A stretch of DNA of 64,000 nt, from positions 62,001-126,000 of the forward strand of contig JAQXJB010000001.1 in the NCBI GenBank assembly GCA_029008095.1, read 5' to 3'. The notes below the pieces were generated by a model that saw nothing but the letters and a program-made list of their open reading frames with translations, was not told the DNA's origin and made no database searches. Position numbers and translations under genes: made by a program. Of this stretch, positions 63,003 through 64,000 are shown piece after piece. Numbering within the stretch: position 1 is the first letter of the stretch; each line of letters starts with the position of its first letter. This DNA comes from Clostridiales bacterium (GTDB taxonomy: Bacteria > Bacillota > Clostridia > Oscillospirales > Oscillospiraceae).

Positions 63003-63041
63003 CCACTATGAAGCGCCTTAGTGCAAGACGCTCCATAGTGG
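63003..63041 (-). terminator. hairpin between tRNA-Met and tRNA-Glu
   Basis: CCACTATG/CATAGTGG (8 bp) with an inner AGCG/CGCT stem, beginning 3 bp after the tRNA-Met CCA end. It has no long T-run, so processing or partial termination is possible. Confidence 0.5.
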
Positions 63042-63044
63042 ATG

Positions 63045-63121
63045 TGGTAGCGGCGACTGGATTCGAACCGGTGACACTTCGGGTATGAACCGAATGCTCT
63101 GGCCAACTGAGCTACGCCGCC
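63045..63121 (-). tRNA. tRNA-Met (anticodon CAT, elongator type)
   Basis: A 77-nt tRNA with encoded CCA. Acceptor GGCGGCG pairs with CGCCGCT (first pair G-U), and the anticodon loop TTCATAC gives CAT. The first pair is not the C-A mismatch of initiator tRNA, so this is the elongator; tRNA-Ile2, which shares CAT, is a less likely alternative. Confidence 0.93.
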
Positions 63122-63136
63122 ACATCAGCGAGGGTA

Positions 63137-63165
63137 AGTATATAACAGATAGCGCTTTTTGTCAA
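63137..63165 (-). promoter_or_regulatory. strong promoter of the tRNA cluster
   Basis: Perfect TTGACA (63160-63165), 17-bp spacer and TATACT (63137-63142). A/T-rich repeats (AATATTTTGC twice) directly upstream look like an UP element. Transcription starts about 9 nt before tRNA-Met. Confidence 0.9.
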
Positions 63166-63203
63166 TAGTTTTCGCAAAATATTCTGCAAAATATTTTCGC
63201 GTA

Positions 63204-63228
63204 CAGGGCGGGGTTCAGCCCCGCCCTG
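63204..63228 (-). terminator. GC-rich hairpin after the window-edge gene
   Basis: A perfect 10-bp CAGGGCGGGG/CCCCGCCCTG stem with a 5-nt loop, 8 bp after the stop codon. There is no T-run directly behind it. Confidence 0.6.
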
Positions 63229-63235
63229 CTGCGCT

Positions 63236-64000
63236 TCACTCCACTGTTCTGTAATAGATCAGCTCGCTCAAATTCCCCGTATACTGCTCATGCAGGGTCA
63301 CAAAGGTGTCCATTGACTCCTCGGGCAGCACAAGGCTGCTCTGCTGCGCGGCAACGGCACGGACATATGCCTCCGCGTCATCGTAAATCAGGGAGCTTAT
63401 CTCGTAGCTGACCTTGCCCTCGCCCTCATATACCTTATATGGCTCAAGCTCGGCAAAAGTGAGAAGCCGCCCGTGGATGAAGGCGTATGCGTCGTCCCGG
63501 ATATTCTCCCGCTCATAGCTGAGGATGAATATCATGGGCACGCTAAGCTGTTTGCCGTCCTCCGCGTCCAGTACGGCGTCCACCACATAGGCGTATTCGC
63601 CCTCCGTGGCAAGGAGGCGGAAGTCCGCGTCTATCCCGCTTCTTCTGTGAAAGGTGCTGCTGACCGTATCGATGCCAGGTATCTCGGCGTGGCGGACGGT
63701 CAGCAGCGGCTGGGAGGTATCGATCCGATTACCGGGCAGGTAGGGTGAAACAGACTGGACGATCTCGCCGTCAAACTCCTCAAACAGCTTTGTATATGCC
63801 GCGATATAATCATAAAGCTGCTGGCGGCGCTCAAGGATATCAATGCTGATATTCTCAAAATAGGGCCTCAGGCTCTCCTCTATCTGCGCCCTTGCTTCCT
63901 CGCCGCTGCTTGGCTCAACGATAGAGTCGTCCGGCGCAGGCTCCGGGGCGGCCTCCTCCTCTCGCTTGCAGAAGTCCACGCTGCACATCCAGTCCTGACC
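63236..64000 (-). CDS. unrecognised protein, carboxyl-terminal part (window edge)
   Basis: The reading frame is open to the window edge, so the start is missing; at least 254 residues are visible. I do not recognise a family. A Glu/Pro-rich stretch (KREEEAAPEPAPDD, EPSSGEEARAQIEE) is followed by a helical segment with regular heptads (ISIDILERRQQLYDYIAAYT) and a mixed alpha/beta region (FRLLATEGEYAYVVDAVLD, SVPMIFILSYERENIRDD). No membrane segment or cysteine motif is visible in this part. It may be the soluble end of an exported protein. Confidence 0.7.
   Translation of the reverse strand, partial: GQDWMCSVDFCKREEEAAPEPAPDDSIVEPSSGEEARAQIEESLRPYFENISIDILERRQQLYDYIAAYTKLFEEFDGEIVQSVSPYLPGNRIDTSQPLLTVRHAEIPGIDTVSSTFHRRSGIDADFRLLATEGEYAYVVDAVLDAEDGKQLSVPMIFILSYERENIRDDAYAFIHGRLLTFAELEPYKVYEGEGKVSYEISSLIYDDAEAYVRAVAAQQSSLVLPEESMDTFVTLHEQYTGNLSELIYYRTVE

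Overview
The window is a stretch of a Clostridia-type Firmicute chromosome (most likely the Oscillospiraceae/Eubacteriales side; this is inference from gene content, not a database match). Supporting signs are the zinc-ribbon S14, the intact S10-spc ribosomal cluster in Firmicute order, an IspH-S1 fusion, a NadD-YqeK fusion, TrmFO, strong TTGACA/TATAAT-like promoters and strong GGAGG ribosome binding sites. Almost everything is core chromosome. I see no prophage, IS element, CRISPR array, toxin-antitoxin or recognisable defence cassette.

Layout. 1-8521 (minus): S10-spc ribosomal protein operon from S10 to the start of S5, with a promoter and a roughly 300-nt structured leader at 8522-8859 and structured spacers between L3/S10 and S14/S8. 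8986-10180 (minus): S21 with a consensus promoter, then an amidohydrolase. 10197-21431 (minus): leuS, rsfS, an LCP cell-wall ligase, nadD-yqeK, a YhbY protein, a RdgB-type NTP pyrophosphatase, ftsY and smc, from a promoter in front of smc. 21428-30650 (minus): a small membrane protein, an rRNA methyltransferase, dprA, topA, trmFO, plsX, rnc and a radical SAM protein. 30826-40086 (minus): an FG-GAP lipoprotein, a two-component system, a DUF1385 protein, prmC, recA, recX, rimO and pgsA. 40180-41392 (plus): tRNA-Leu and a D-2-hydroxyacid dehydrogenase. 41648-49003 (minus): a CdaR-like regulator, ftsE, ftsX, an M23 murein hydrolase activator, an S41 protease, greA and lysS. 49154-50318 (minus): a lone MsmX/UgpC-type ABC ATPase. 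50463-51797: a divergent pair, rsuA-type pseudouridine synthase and a DUF4830 protein. 51906-56781 (minus): RpiR-type regulator, BaiN-like flavoprotein, cmk, ispH-rpsA fusion. 56967-60463 (plus): molybdenum cofactor operon moeA-moaA-moaC-mogA behind a structured leader. 60494-62640 (plus): two Rossmann-fold dehydrogenases. 62750-63165 (minus): tRNA-Met, tRNA-Glu, tRNA-Val. 63236-64000 (minus): end of an unrecognised gene.

How the genes fit together. Translation and its apparatus dominate (ribosomal proteins, three tRNA loci, LeuRS, LysRS, RsfS, RimO, PrmC, RsuA, TrmFO). A second theme is envelope growth: LCP, FtsEX with its M23 partner, CtpA-like protease, PgsA and PlsX. A third is DNA maintenance: SMC, TopA, DprA, RecA and RecX.

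The most unusual items are not proteins. The first is a 279-bp densely palindromic element at 38479-38757, whose 27-bp inverted ends each read as a tRNA T-arm plus acceptor strand; a diverged half copy lies at 51801-51829. The second is the moeA leader, where one strand segment (57142-57151) can pair perfectly either with a local hairpin partner or with the moeA Shine-Dalgarno region, which is the architecture of a translational switch.
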